Origin: Paraglomus occultum
Taxonomy: Eukaryota > Glomeromycota > Glomeromycetes > Paraglomerales > Paraglomeraceae
Assembly (NCBI GenBank): GCA_910592205.1
Contig: CAJVPJ010000044.1
Location: forward strand, 1-58,444
Direction of reading: 5' to 3'
Length of the DNA stretch: 58,444 nt
Shown here: one piece after another, positions 33,241 to 46,124 of the stretch
How positions within the stretch are numbered: position 1 is the first letter of the stretch
How the letters are laid out: each line of letters opens with the position of its first letter
Translations under genes and position numbers: made by a program
Notes under the pieces: model-generated
Databases searched by the model: none
What the model was told of the DNA's origin: nothing
What the model saw: only the letters and a program-made list of their open reading frames with translations

Positions 33241-36200
33241 TAATTTAATTTCTCTTCATCCATTTCGTATCCTTGGTACCCATTGGGATTAGCTTCCCGA
33301 ATCCTAAAAGTAACCAAGAAAAAAAATTTGTTTAATATCATGATATTATTCCGGTTACTGTATTAATACACAAAGACTATAATACTCACAATCTCAAGAA
33401 TGCCTCTTCCAAACTCTTTTGACTCACTCCCCATGCCTTGATCAACTTCTTAGTCGGCTCGGCTGTACTCGCCTCTTTGTTATCCTCCATCCACATAATC
33501 AAGTTGGGAAGAATATGCATTGAAGACGCTGGTATTTCGTATATCAATGCGCCGGCACTGTCATCCTCTAGTTTTGCCTCACTCACTCTAGCCTCTACGC
33601 GGGATTTTAAAAGAGGAGCATCGGATGGATGACAAACAAGAGAAACACGATATCCGGCGCCGAATCGGTTTTTCAAATGAATAGCGTTGCCCAATGCACG
33701 CAACCTCCCATGAGCCATAATAGATATGCGGTCACCAAGCACATCAGCTTCCTCCATAGAATGGGTGGTCAGCACGATAACACGGCCGCGTTTGAAGTTT
33801 TCGATAAACGACCATACGTGACGGCGATTCACTGGGTCCATACCAGTTGTGGGTTCATCAAGGAAGATAATGCGTGGGTCCCCTATTGTAGAGATAAGCA
33901 TACTGAGACGACGCTTCATGCCTCCACTATAAGTGCCAGCTGGCTTGTCAGCTACTTTGGTGAGTCTAACAGCCGCCAATCTCTCTTCGGTAAGCTTCTT
34001 GATTTCATCCGCTGGAACGTTCTTAATTCCCGCATATAGCTCAATGTGTTCTCTTGCAGTAAGATCATTAAATAGAATATCATGCTGGGGACATACGCCC
34101 ATGATTTTGCGAATAGAGTCCATCTCATTGCGGACGCTGTATCCATACAACAGCGCATCGCCACTAGTAGCGGGAGTTAATCCAGAGAGAATGTTCATGG
34201 TAGTACTCTTACCGGCCCCATTCTGTCCGAGTAGGGCAAGACATTTACCTTCCTTGAGAGCGAGACAGAGATCTCTCACCGCCACTTTATCTAATTTACT
34301 CTTATACAACCAAGATTGGCGATAAACTTTACGCAAGTTGCAAATACGCAAGGCCACATCCTGACTAGGATCAAAAGCAACAAGTCTCTCGGCGGCTACA
34401 TCTTCATCTTCTTTATAGTCGGGATCATCATCATCTGGTTTCTTCTGGAGTTTGGCCAACAATTGTTCAGTATTAGTGTTCCTTTTGAATTTAATTCCCC
34501 AGAAACTGGGATACAAGAAGAATACGGGACTACGACGAGTACCAAATTCGTCTGGCAAAATCTTGTCGAAATACCAAGTGAGCAGACAGTAAAGGCCAAT
34601 ATCCATTAATAACAAATACCAACTCTGCACGGGTGGAGGCACGAGAGGTGTGCGTCCGGCTGCATCATACGTGGGAAGGTATTCGTTTGGAATAGGGTTA
34701 AAAAGATCATGCCATTTAAATCCTGGTCCTTTAATAATAGTTTCCGTTAGAAAGTCGAATTTTCCGGTTGATAGTTTAGAGATGTCAAGGTAGATTTTTC
34801 CAAAATTGAAAAAGGGTAGGAGCGAGAAGATGTGCCGAAAATATGACGCGGTCTTTACATCCCACCAGATATATCCGACAAAGTTGTTCGAGAAGACGAA
34901 TGATTGGAAAAGCAATCCAATGATAAAGACAAAGATACCGTTCAATACTGCCACACGAGCCTTTCTGCACCAGACAGTAATGAAGAAAGCAAATGATACC
35001 ATTGCCATGCCAAAAAGAATAAACGTTATTATCAGAACAAGGAAGTTGGTATTTGTGAACACTTCGAATCGAAATATGAATCCCAGGAAGCAGGTAATAA
35101 TAGAACAGATAATCACAAGCCAGGCGTTCGATAACAGATAGCTTAACCAGTACACTTCGACCTTCAGCCCCATCATAATCAAACTATCTCTCAGCTTTTG
35201 TTCTTTTTCGGTAACGATCGTGTTCAGCACAACAATAAAGATGATCATCTCCGCACAGAAGAAGAACAAACTCCCAAGTGAACCAACAATCTCATCTCCG
35301 ACCACAGAAGGCGGCACTTTTGGCCAGTCTTTGAGTTGCACGTTAAACGTTGGCGTGGTGTCTACCGTTTGTCCGGAATTAGTAGCAACAGCAATGATGG
35401 CTTCGTCAAGGCCACGTTGAAAGGCGACTATTTGATCACTGAATACATCAGAGTTGTTAGCGGATTGAGTGCTGTTAAACCAGATCTGGTAGCGGTAATT
35501 AGTTGTCGGTTGGTGAACAGTGGTGAATTCTATACCGAACAATGTAGTGTTTGGATTTTGGAGTGTGTAGTCGTAGATGAATTGCGCGTTTGGGACGGGT
35601 ATTATGCCGAGGTTGTCTGTCGGTACATCGGTCAGAGCTGTGCGTATATACGAAAAGAAAAGTGGACGTTAGAGACAATTGCGTGTATATACACATATGT
35701 ATCCCAAGTCTTTTCATATTATACTGACCCAAGTTCACGCTTTCGATATTTAGTGGTGCTTCTCCCGTTCTCTGTGCATTCTTGGCAGAAAAGATTTGTA
35801 GAATTTGTCTATTTTCAGGATTGTCGGGAGTAAATAGAATATTTATACATGGATCTCCCTCGTTTCTCCCTTGACAACGAACGACACCATCGAGATCATA
35901 TGGTATGGGGTGACGGTTTGACTTTTTTACGTTTGCTTTGTCAGCTTCGTTTAGAATGAATAGCAATAGGATGAATATGAGTGGACCCAGGAATATTTGA
36001 GCGATGGTCGATTTGCGGTAACGAATCTAAACAAATCAAAAAGTGAGCGAGGGTCAATACGCGACGATGGTAATCTTGAAAATGGAAATTAACGATCTAC
36101 CTGTAATATGGCATTACGCTTAAGCATAACCCGCAGCTGCTTCAAGGACAGTAAGAAAGGATTGGCTGTGCGATTCTCAATTTGTTGCTTGACATCTTGT

Positions 36201-36298
36201 TGGCTTATTTCCTCACTACTTTGAGCCGAGATACTTTGATCAAGAGAAATTTGACTTCCGCCCCCATTACGGGCTGTATCCGGCGACAGGTAAGCCAT
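33241..36298 (-). CDS. ABCA-type ABC transporter, half-size
   Basis: An ATP-driven membrane transporter of the ABCA subfamily, which typically moves lipids. Four exons close in frame: 36101-36298, 35729-36026, 33390-35637 and 33241-33304 (a 64-bp last exon reached by splicing the apparent stop at 33386 away), for 935 aa. An N-terminal Ser/Gln-rich cytosolic stretch leads to TM1 (IFLGPLIFILLLFIL), a large extracytosolic loop with Cys and N-glycosylation-type sites, then a cluster of five or six TM segments (FFFCAEMIIFIVVL, FLGFIF, FVFIIGLLFQSFVF). The nucleotide-binding domain carries Walker A LLGQNGAGKST near residue 630, the signature YSGGMKRRLSM, Walker B RIIFLDEPTTGMD and the H-loop VIVLTTHSMEEAD. 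One TM domain plus one ATPase domain is half the size of animal ABCA proteins, resembling plant ABCA2-type or Dictyostelium half transporters. Confidence 0.95.
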
Positions 36299-38057
36299 TG
36301 TATGAATGGATTATTTTGAGAGAAATGGGTCTATTTATGCTCCAAATAAAATAGATGAAGCGATTGTAAGATTGTGTATTCGTTCCTCCTTGTACCTATT
36401 ATTTTTATTATATTTACAAGTTATAGTGTTTTTTTTTTTAAAGTTTTGGATCCTTGCGGTTAAGTATATTTATAAATATTTTTTCTAGACCGGTTCTTCT
36501 CAGTGGTTGCAGAAATTACTTCTATACCAAAACTCGTAGCAATGGCGATATCCCTTCTGACCTTTATGAATATTGATGCCAAGAACAGTTTCTGTGCCTA
36601 GGAAAACAATGGTAAAGGAAGTCTACCAAACTTTGGATAATAATGTTTCATCGTTTATAAGCTGACAGAATGTAACTTTAAGTGTTCATCGTACTGTATG
36701 TATATAAAAACGTATTGTTATCCAAGATATGGCATTTGGTACGATCTGCAAATTCGGGAAGTAGATCCGGATACCCGAAAAGAACAAACATACATCGGGA
36801 AAAGAGGATGTTTTCGGAGAGAATGTCAGATTTAGTTTACAAATAGTAGAATATATATTTTTACATTGTAAACTTATAAATTTAATGAAACTGAAACCAA
36901 TGCATTTTTTTTGTTTGACCATATTTGGGAGAACATTGACGAATTAAGTCCCGCCCACTAAATCTTATGAGACTGTTCTTACGTTCTTGCCAATATTAGG
37001 GTTAATAATAGCGAATAATAAATGATATCGGATGTTACCCGACATTATTACAATCACACATCTACACATCCAATAAAGCAAGTAATGTAATTAATGACAT
37101 GTGCATATATATTAGTATGTATGACAAACATAAATTTCCGCAGCCTCCGCAGCGTATTGGTATTAGTATATTAATATCCGTACCCGCCACAACTAGCCGA
37201 ACTTCCATGCTAACATAACCCCGTTTGTCAAACGCCACACATGTCTCATGTCAAGTGTCAATTAAAGGCAAAAAATTGGTAACATCGATCACCGTGATAC
37301 CATACATGGGTAGTACTATGATCGGTTTATTCGGTCCTTTTTTTGGCGCGCATATGCTGTGCAACTAAGAAAAACACGTTCGAAAGCACTGTTTACACCT
37401 TTTGCGTGGCAATGTTTGGTCGTTTTGCTTATTGTCAAGCTTTATATGGGTAAATATCTTAAATCCAAGAAAGAAATCAATGATTGTACATGATGTGATG
37501 CTTGCGCTATTGGATAGGATTTGTCATTGAATGCTTATAAACTCTCCAATTAAATATTACAAGTTAAACAACTAATATTGTTCTAATATAAGCATCGACT
37601 AATTGTGCGTAATGAGATGTCTAAACGATAAATCACACGAATCATTAGACGCAAAAAGCAAAACAAGATATGTTTCGAGTTTCGATGAACGTTGTTATGT
37701 GCAGTCGCCTGGGAAAGCGTTGTTCTCAACTTAGCTCATAAGACAACCTTGCTAACGTGCCTGTTTTAATTAAGGCGTCATCTAATGTTTCGTATACATT
37801 TCTTGTCGCCAAAATATACTTGCGCTACTCTGAGTTGTTAATTTGCTATAAAGTTGAACCAAACGTCTCGTCGTTTATGATGCTAATATTTTCTAAATTA
37901 GGTTAATTTATTTAAAAATTTTTTAAGAAAACAAACTTATAACAACATTTGACTATGACATAATTTTTTAATCGGAGTATACCAAGAAGGGACAATATAA
38001 ACTTGCTTAGTTTTCCCTGGACGAGTATGACTAGTTTATATGTAGAACGATAGATTA
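36299..38057. other. Long intergenic region, no gene seen
   Basis: Upstream of the ABC transporter. It must hold that gene's promoter near 36300. No convincing coding segments, RNA genes or repeats were recognised. Confidence 0.4.
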
Positions 38058-38090
38058 CAGTCGACTCTCTTTATAAGAACCAACTCAAAC
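38058..38090. repeat. Pogo/Tigger-like terminal repeat, single end
   Basis: TA followed by CAGTCGACTCTCTTTATAAG resembles the end at 56885 (CAGTCACAACCTCTTTATAA) and the general form of pogo-family termini. No matching opposite end was found within 1 kb, so this is a fragment. Confidence 0.4.
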
Positions 38091-40149
38091 AAAACAATTA
38101 CGAACAAACTTGTGGTGTTTACGGTCTGTCTCTTAACACTGTTCACTAACAGACTTTAGGAAACGCCAAAACGTCTCAGTGAAGAGCTATATCGGAAAAT
38201 CGTATACATACATCGTGAACAAGGAGAAAGCGCATATTTCCTGCTCTACCGTTTGTAACCGCTTGATAACATAGGGGGAATGAATTGTATCAACGTTCTA
38301 CGTGGAAGAAGAAAAGTTATTTGAGGCAGAAGATGCAGAGTATATATTTTGGCTTTGTTGTTAGTTGACTGAACACTAACTATGGTTTTTGTCGAATATA
38401 GTAAATTGGTATTAGACAATTCAGTTTCTGGTGTGAGTCGAAGATTTTTTTATGGAAACTGGTTTATTCGTAATATCAAGTCCTGGTTAGAGATATTCTG
38501 TATTGATCGATGAGGGAAGGGAGATTGCTATGTCGCTACGATATGTTGTTGTGGATTGCTGTATTTTTTTTTTGCCTGCCTTATTATTTCAGCCCATATG
38601 AATCGATGCAAGCGTACAATTGGTGCACATGTTAGCAAAAATTATTCCCGTTCAACCAAACTTGTCACTAGCACAGTTACATTCTGCTACAACAAAAAAA
38701 CGTCCCGGGCGGCAAAAACACTTACTGACCGGGATAGACGGAGGACGGTACTGTTAGAAGATATCTACATGATGATGGTATTCAATGTTGCACTGCAATA
38801 TTAAGATAATGTAGAGAAAACGTGAATAGCAAACTAACATTGATACATTTGGGAGTGGACGTTGATGTGATTGGAAAGATTACTATAAGAGTGTGCGCGT
38901 ACCCTTGCGTATATGCTATCCTCATCGCTCCCCTTAAGAACGGAAAGAACTAGTATGGTCAGGTTTACTTTTTTAAGTCAGATGATCGAGCGGGAAAGCG
39001 CTTATAACAGAGATTGTATCCAAGTACAGTTAATTTGGTGAGAATGGAATTGACCCTTTAGTTTAATCTCACATATACTACCACACTCGAAACATGGATT
39101 CCGGGCTCATAGTAATGTTGTAGCTACTAATCTTATACCCTGGCGGAATTATCTTGATTCAGCCTTTCAGCAAGATGGAACATCATGCCATACTGTTTCA
39201 TATACACTTGGTAAATGTATTCGATTTTTAAATTGAATTGCAAAGCGGGATTTGATAAACTGCAATTCAAGAGGAATGGAGTACCATTATTAAATATGGA
39301 CGTACCGCATCGAATAAATGCTGTTATTAAGGTAAAAATTGGGAACACCAAGGATGTGCTTCTGACATTTTCATTATACGACAATAAAAGCAGTATTGTC
39401 GGTACTTGATAAATTTGAAAATTGCCAATGTCCACGTTAACACGTGATACAAAAAGTCTTCTATTTAGCATGGGGCTTCCTTTACAAGTATGTACAGCTT
39501 AAATGAGTTAATAAAAGTGCGAACTACTGATGAGAATGAGTGCAATGCGTAGGATACACCAAATTGAAACTGTCGCAATAGCCCTTTGTCTATGTAAGCG
39601 GATATACTTGTAGAAATATTTTACAATGAGAACTCTGGAAATTTGTTCCGGTACAAAACATAAGAAATGCGTTATACGTAATACCCCAGTATGAAATGCT
39701 GATTCAAAGATTACTAGCTCGTCGAAGCGGATACAGAGACAATTTGAACGGCAAAATCTCAAAATTAATGACAGAACCTCTCTGCCGTGATAAACATGAA
39801 ATACGAAAAAAGCCACCGAAAAAGTGCATAACTTGTGAAAGCTTTATTCTTATACCGTTTGAGAACAGTTTTCCTCCAAACCCGCAACCACGTGGAGCGT
39901 GAAAGCCAATATTCAAGAGCGATAGATATGCAAAGGGTAGGTTTGTATTTTTAAATGCTATTCCGAACAGCATCGTTTAGTCAAAGCGACCGAGTTTGAA
40001 AATGCTCGCGACATCAGAATTTCATTGTACTTATTATTTATATTATCCTTATTAGTATATTGAGATTATCGACCAATCACATAAACGCAGCACTGCACCA
40101 GTGATAAAGAATGTCAAAAATCAAAGTTACTGTACTTGCCACTCGAAAT
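38091..40149. other. Intergenic, no gene supported
   Basis: Frames at 38556-38804 (+), 39133-39471 (-) and 39696-39973 (both strands) are under 115 codons, overlap each other or lack any domain. None is supported. Confidence 0.35.
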
Positions 40150-43100
40150 ATGAGGCGCTCTGCACTCTCTTTTAAACAAGAAGGTAACGACAGTTGTCTG
40201 ATATCACTCACCAATTCATTTACCTGATGTACGTCTTACCATTTAGATGCTTCTCCTGAGGGTAACGAGGACGACGATCTGTTCTCAGGCCTTGATGTCA
40301 AGTCCACTGAACAAGGTATAGAAGCTAATTAGTAATTCCCTAAATTCGCTGCAACATTACAAGCTAGTTTTGATTCTCGTAGACCGCTATAGTCACACCT
40401 CTCGTGATCTCTTTTCACGGCTTGCCAGCCGATGTTTGTACGTTCATAAAGCTGTTGAATATCACCAACTCAACATTAGCCCATAATTCGGAATGTGGCG
40501 CATTAGATAAAGAAATTAAGAATTGTATCAAGGATTTCTGGTTGTTGAATGATCAGTGAGCAAGTCATAGCGAGAATTGGTCAATCAGAATTATTGACGC
40601 GTCCTGTTCTGGTGTTACCGGCAGTACATCAGTAAGCATCAGCAGCACCCTCGAATCACTATAACATGCACAACATAAAACTTTTAATTCATAATGATTC
40701 GACTTAAACCTGGCGACTGTTTGTATGACTATTCATAAGTGATATCTCTATTAAATACCGTTTCTAGTCAAAAACTCGGCAATAGCGGCGTCGTCGTCAA
40801 GATCGATCGTTGACAGCCAATCTCTTATAACGAACTATGTGAACAACTTTGAACCGTCATTTGCAAGTGTGACGTTTGATCTAGGCAGTGATTCAAGCTC
40901 TGGTAAGTTGATACCCTACCGTTCGGCGACTGCAATTTCCGCGCTATAAGATCCGTGGATATCATTTCGAATCATTGTAATGTAGTGTCAAAACTGCAAA
41001 CAAGAGGATTTCCTCTTAAATTGGAGACCCATTACTTTAGATAGACATAGTAATGTTGTAGTCCGGAAGTTGCGGCGTTTCGCTAAAGTTGTAAGAGTTG
41101 CAGTTGATTTAAAAGTCCCATATATTCCTGAATACATTAACCCAAAGCCAACAATAAACAGAACGATGAAGAATCTTCCGTTTTTGATTTCATACGGAGT
41201 TCATCCTCTCGTAAAAAGATAGCATCGTTGGATGAGTTCGAGGGTCTCGAATTTAAATCATCGCACGGAGGTATGTATAAGTTCGGCTTTCCAAATTTTG
41301 TTGATTTAATTAAACTGACGTATACCTATATCGATCTTGTTAGTATTTGCTTTCCAAATGAGTGATTCATCTAATAAATCAAATGACTTGACGCGTTCTA
41401 TACTGGAACGACAAGGATCGTGGAGTCAGCCTATGAACCGATCTAAAAAAGTTTCGTTGGACGAGCTCGATTTAAATTCCGCAACTCCCCCTAACACTAG
41501 TCCGACAGTGTTTTCTCCAATACGATCAATTTCATCGGGTTCAACGAAACTTGCAAGTGTACAATCTGACATCAAAGTGATAGAAGCAGAGATACTGCAA
41601 GTCTGTGAAAATCAATCCAGATGTTTTCAGAGAAGAAATAAAATTTATGAAAACTCTGTAGAGGTACCAGTTCTTCTGAATAATATTATTCCCATCCATG
41701 TTTTAATAAGAACTAACCTGCGAATTTCACAATGAAATGAAGTTGTGGCGAGAAATTGCGTCTTTGGAGAAGATTCAGTCCGAAGCTCTGAAGAATGAGG
41801 ATTATTCGAAAGCCGATACATTAACTCATGAAATACAAAACAAATACGCTTCTACGAAAAGAAATCAACAGGCGCTGTCTATTATAGAACAGTCTTTGCG
41901 CGAGCTTAGGCAGAAGCACGTGAATTTATTTAAAAGCTTAGTTCAAGCTCAAAAGACATTGGAAAATTTTTATGAAGCCGAAAAGGTAGTTTCCACTATT
42001 CCGACTATACTCAACCGGCATTATTAACGTCAAGTCGTTTTGTTAGGATAAAACCAGGAAACGGCTGCAGCAACATGTTGTTGATGTCGAGGGTTTGAAT
42101 AAAACGGAAACAGCGCGGATTAATGATTTACGTGAACAGCTAGAGAAAGAACAAAGGTTAGTCATATGTATCATTTCTTAACAATAATCAAAGATTCTGA
42201 CAAATCATACCAATATCAAACATTGTTAGTGAGGTAGTTTTTGACGCAGATATTTTATCAAAGAATGAAGCGGAACTGAACGAAAAGATTGAAGAACACA
42301 CTCGTAGCGAAGTAGCTGAAAGGGATTCACTGTCAAAAAAGAGACAAGAAATAAGGGTATGTAAAATTTGCAGAATTTCTCGGTTGACTAGTGAAGTGGC
42401 ATCGGATTCATCAATTCTTTATCCATACAGACGGAAATTAGCGATCTTCTTTTTCGAGTCGAACAATTACGTTTTGAAGAGAAGAACTATACAGTCAAAA
42501 TAGAAGAACTAGATAAGAAAGTTGCTAGTATAACCGAGCAGTTTCAGCCCGAAAAAGAAGAAATTCTGAGAGAAAAAAGCGAGTTGGATAAAAGAGAGAA
42601 GGAGTTAGAGAAAAAGATGGTACGAAAACGTTTATCTGATACGTGGCACTTAATAATATGTTAACAAATTAATTCCCCAACGTTCGTTAGACGTCGGTAA
42701 ACAGCACCGAAACTCAATTACAGGAGAAACTTGAACGTTACAAACTGGAACAAGAAACTATGGAAACAAACTTGAAAACATTGGAGCTTCAGATGGCAGA
42801 CTTGGCTGTAATTATGAACAAATTTGAAGACGAATCGATAGAGATGACTAAACTCATTGATTATTTCGAAAATCGAGCAAAACGTGATAGTGAATGGGAC
42901 AAGGAAATTTTAATGTAAATATTGAAGAGATAACAGGCTTGGTTTATATTGAGATTTGGGGCTTACGAATAATTTTTGGCCATAATAGTGCTCAGAATGC
43001 CGTAGATCAATTGGACGAGCAAGTGAAATTGTTGACTTCACGAGTCATACAGGATCAGCAAACGTATTCATCTGTTCAACAAGATATTGCTACTATTGAT

Positions 43101-44077
43101 ACACAATTACCCGCGCTCGAAGAACAGAAAAAACTGGCTGTTGCCGGTAAGTCGACTAGAGATTCCGAATCGGACGAGGCGAACCAATCTCACTGGAAAC
43201 TATTGTTTAGGTAGAGATTTTAGAGTTGCTGGACGCCTATCCAGTCGGATCAAAGATTTGAAGTCTACACACGAAGAACGTGTAACCTTTTTGGTTGGCA
43301 AACGCGAGAGTCTAGAGAAAGATCAAGAAGCACTTAGGGTTGCTAAAAAGAACCTAGAAGAGCAGAATAAGAAGCTGGCTGAAGTGAAAAGAAAAACTGG
43401 TACCTATTTTTTGTAAATAACGCAGTTTGGTAACTTACAGTTCCTGTTTAAGCATTTGTAAAACGCTTCATTATAGGTGCTGAACTGTATGGAGAGCTAT
43501 CGGAATCTCTATTACAGCTTCGTTCTCGTTATGATATGTAAGTGATAAGATAATAGAATATGGTCGTTGTATGTCTCAACCTGAATATTCAAGTTTAACG
43601 TTTGTCGCATTTAGGATAAAACAAAAAGACTACAAGGAGTTGGAGGCTTTGCTGCAAAACGAGATTAAAAATCTCGAGTATCGCATTGAGCATATACAAA
43701 TGAGCCATGGGTTATCCGAGAGCAGTCAAGTTTCGGAAGGTGGACCGAATACTCAGCCGAAAAGTCCGGATACGGGTGAGTATTATTAATTGGTTATTGT
43801 ATTGGCAGAACCGATTTTTTCTTACTAACGCCCATTACATCAAAGAATCTGAGACAGTAGTGCTAGTGGATAACGGCGTTAGATTACAGCAATTGGAGGC
43901 GGAATTGGAGGATGCGGTGAAAAAGGAAGACTACGATCTCGCAGGTACGAATGTAGTAAGATAAGCGACGTTGGCCTTATTATTATAAAGAGTAGCTTTG
44001 TTAACAATACATTAATGTCTACAGATCAGATAGAAACAACAATTAAAACAATTCGGAATAGTATTTCGCACCAATAA
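40150..44077 (+). CDS. Long coiled-coil protein with two UVR-like motifs
   Basis: Sixteen exons close in frame: 40150-40183, 40247-40315, 40768-40902, 41148-41270, 41344-41663, 41743-41985, 42047-42156, 42230-42356, 42431-42619, 42691-42914, 42989-43146, 43211-43399, 43477-43537, 43615-43775, 43846-43944 and 44025-44077, for 764 aa. The first ~225 residues are Ser/Asp/Glu-rich and look disordered, with recurring short blocks (DLFSGLDV, SLDEFEGLEF, SLDELDL). From about residue 230 nearly all is coiled coil (EKLERYKLEQETMETNLK, ALRVAKKNLEEQNKKLAE). Two UVR-like helical hairpin motifs flank it: EALKNEDYSKADTLTHEI at the start and ELEDAVKKEDYDLADQIE at the C-terminus. I do not recognise the family. 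A scaffold or tether is the natural guess. The exon 5/6 join at 41663/41743 is the least certain splice. Confidence 0.8.
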
Positions 44078-44985
44078 TAGAGTACGAGACTATTTGCTGA
44101 ACGTGTCAAACGATTAAGAAGTTAGTAATACCAGTTGTTTAGATCTATAACTGATTCGTAAATCAAAGAAGACAATCGAGAACGTATGAAGGATGAAGTT
44201 TAGTCTTTTGCTGCTTTATCACTATTTTAGTTAGTCTTTTAGTTTCTTCGGAACTTTCACCGGTTTCATTCAAGTTGTATCAAAAAGTTCTCCGAGATCA
44301 GCTTGCATTACCACCTTTTGGAAATTGCCGTTGTATAATGCGTGTCAAAATTAGGTTTCGCCCATAAAAGTCAAAACCAACATGTTAACTTATCTTGGAC
44401 TTGCATATTATCACGCGAATTACATAAAAGAAATAAAAAGTCCAAAAGTGTCCAAATATAATACAGGGTTTGCGATGTATCTTTAATTGCGTATTGTGTT
44501 ATAAATCGGGAATGGGCAAATCAATGTTGAACGCAGCACATATATAGTGAGCACTTTATCTATGGCATGTGATATCGATAATTACAAAAGAGTCGAAAAT
44601 TCTCTTCAATCGAGCAGGCTTGTACCCTGCATTCTAATCATAAACTGACTATCGCGCCTATCAAGGCTTACACACTATTGTCCAATCCAAATAAAGACGA
44701 TTCGTGAAGACTTGCAGAAAAATCTTGTCTTATTAACCGGACATTTTGATGAAAACAATGTTAGGAAAGCACGCATCATCCGGCCAATCTTTTTACACCG
44801 GTCGATCATGTAATGCAATAGATAAAAAATAATAATAAATCCAGAGTTTCATTCCTTGCTTACAGAAAAAAGAAATTTGTCAAATTAAGCCAAGAAATCC
44901 TTACTGTTTAATTGCGGAAACTTTGCTTGTGACGCGGTACGATTAGTGGCATACTTTGTGAAAAAAATAAGAGATTCTCTATTAG
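44078..44985. other. Intergenic, no gene seen
   Basis: Downstream of the coiled-coil gene. A tRNA-like stretch at 44585-44658 was examined and rejected. Confidence 0.4.
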
Positions 44986-45690
44986 AGAAAATAAAATGAC
45001 GACAATGTTATTGAAATAGTCATATCCGAGAGTAATGAGCCAGACATAAATGATTGTAATAATGACAGTGAGGTCAGTCAGACTCTGAAAATGGTCGTTG
45101 AGGCGACATTGACTGCTCTTAAACCAATGACCAAAATTATCGAACAACGGTCAGATAATTCATTCATTGCACGAGAAGATGTGGTCAACTTATTAGCACT
45201 TACGACGTAATGTTGAGCTAAGCAAAATGGACAATCTAGGTTGATCACTTTTAGAAGGAATAAAACTTGTTATTACATAATGGATTGTCCTTATATGTAC
45301 CCTTGTATTGCTTGCCTTTTATACCTTTATATCGTTTTTCCTTACACCGGTCAAAAAAAAATCGTGGATGGTATAAAGAGGTTTCACTGTATTTATTAAG
45401 AACGTTGTTGAAGATTTCAACAGAGATGTAATTAAACATGATTTGATGTGATGGTGAGTACAAGTCCAAAAATCTCTATAGATTGTAGTTTCCAAGAAAC
45501 ATAATAAGCACGTTTTTGTACTGAAGCTGTAATTCGATGAAGTTGTGACATACATGTTACATATATAAACAAATTACGGTTTCAGTACAACAACGTGCCG
45601 CTCGATGGCTTAAAATTTTGGCAGCAGATACAAAGGTGGATAGGTTGAAGTTAACGCTCATGACCTACAGTACTTAACTCTGGGGATGAC
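44986..45690 (+). pseudogene. Unidentified coding fragments split by an inserted repeat
   Basis: Two readable forward segments lie 370 bp apart. The first, about 45010-45208 (SEVSQTLKMVVEATLTALKP, FIAREDVVNLLAL), ends near a GTAATG donor. The second, from a ttcag acceptor near 45585, reads QQRAARWLKILAADTKVDRL and stops near 45680. The gap holds a pogo-like terminus at about 45366-45390. The phases of the two pieces do not join cleanly, so this is either a decayed gene end or a mis-assigned splice. I do not recognise the family. Confidence 0.35.
45366..45390. repeat. Pogo/Tigger-like terminal repeat, single end
   Basis: On the minus strand TA is followed by CAGTGAAACCTCTTTATA, close to pogo-family ends and to 56885. 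The element body would extend to lower coordinates, but no opposite end was found. Confidence 0.45.
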
Positions 45691-45943
45691 TGGTAAGTTT
45701 ATCATTATGGGCAAACGCGATCAAAGAAAAAGATAATGTGAGAGATAGCCACGTGATTATTCAATACCAATCCATTATACAACATCTCTCTACGCTAATT
45801 GATAATCATTTCTTCTGCGCAGAATGATAAATATCATTGATATTACCAAAATAAAATTAATATATTTTTACCATCGCCTACAAACATCCTACGTAACAGA
45901 GCAAAAATATCAGAAGTATATTTGGAAAGCGAGGTCGCATAAA

Positions 45944-46124
45944 CTATTCATTTGAAACATGCAATTTTATTAAGTTAATGAATTCGTTTAATGACGCCTT
46001 TTCTACTGACTCATCTAAGATTACGATATCATATTTCTGTTGTAAATACTCTTTGTTCCAAAAACTTTTAACTATATCAAGTACCTGTCTTCCCGTTTGC
46101 ACATACCACCTCGTTATTTGAGTG
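45944..46124 (-). pseudogene. Unidentified short coding relic
   Basis: The minus strand reads WYVQTGRQVLDIVKSFWNKE then YDIVILDESVEKASLNEF and a stop at 45944. The sequence looks protein-like, with acidic and hydrophobic alternation, but no upstream exon keeps the frame beyond 46124. No family recognised. Confidence 0.25.

Noticed and set aside
33438-35833. Plus-strand frames opposite the ABC transporter
   Set aside because: Antisense shadows of the ABC gene with no domains of their own.
38556-38804. 82-aa plus-strand frame with basic composition
   Set aside because: No domain or neighbouring exon. It resembles a repeat fragment at most.
44585-44658. tRNA-like stretch on the minus strand (A-box-like and TTCGACTC B-box-like words, 5-bp anticodon-type stem)
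   Set aside because: The acceptor ends do not pair, the T arm has the wrong loop size, and the anticodon loop is atypical. At best it is a decayed tRNA-derived fragment.
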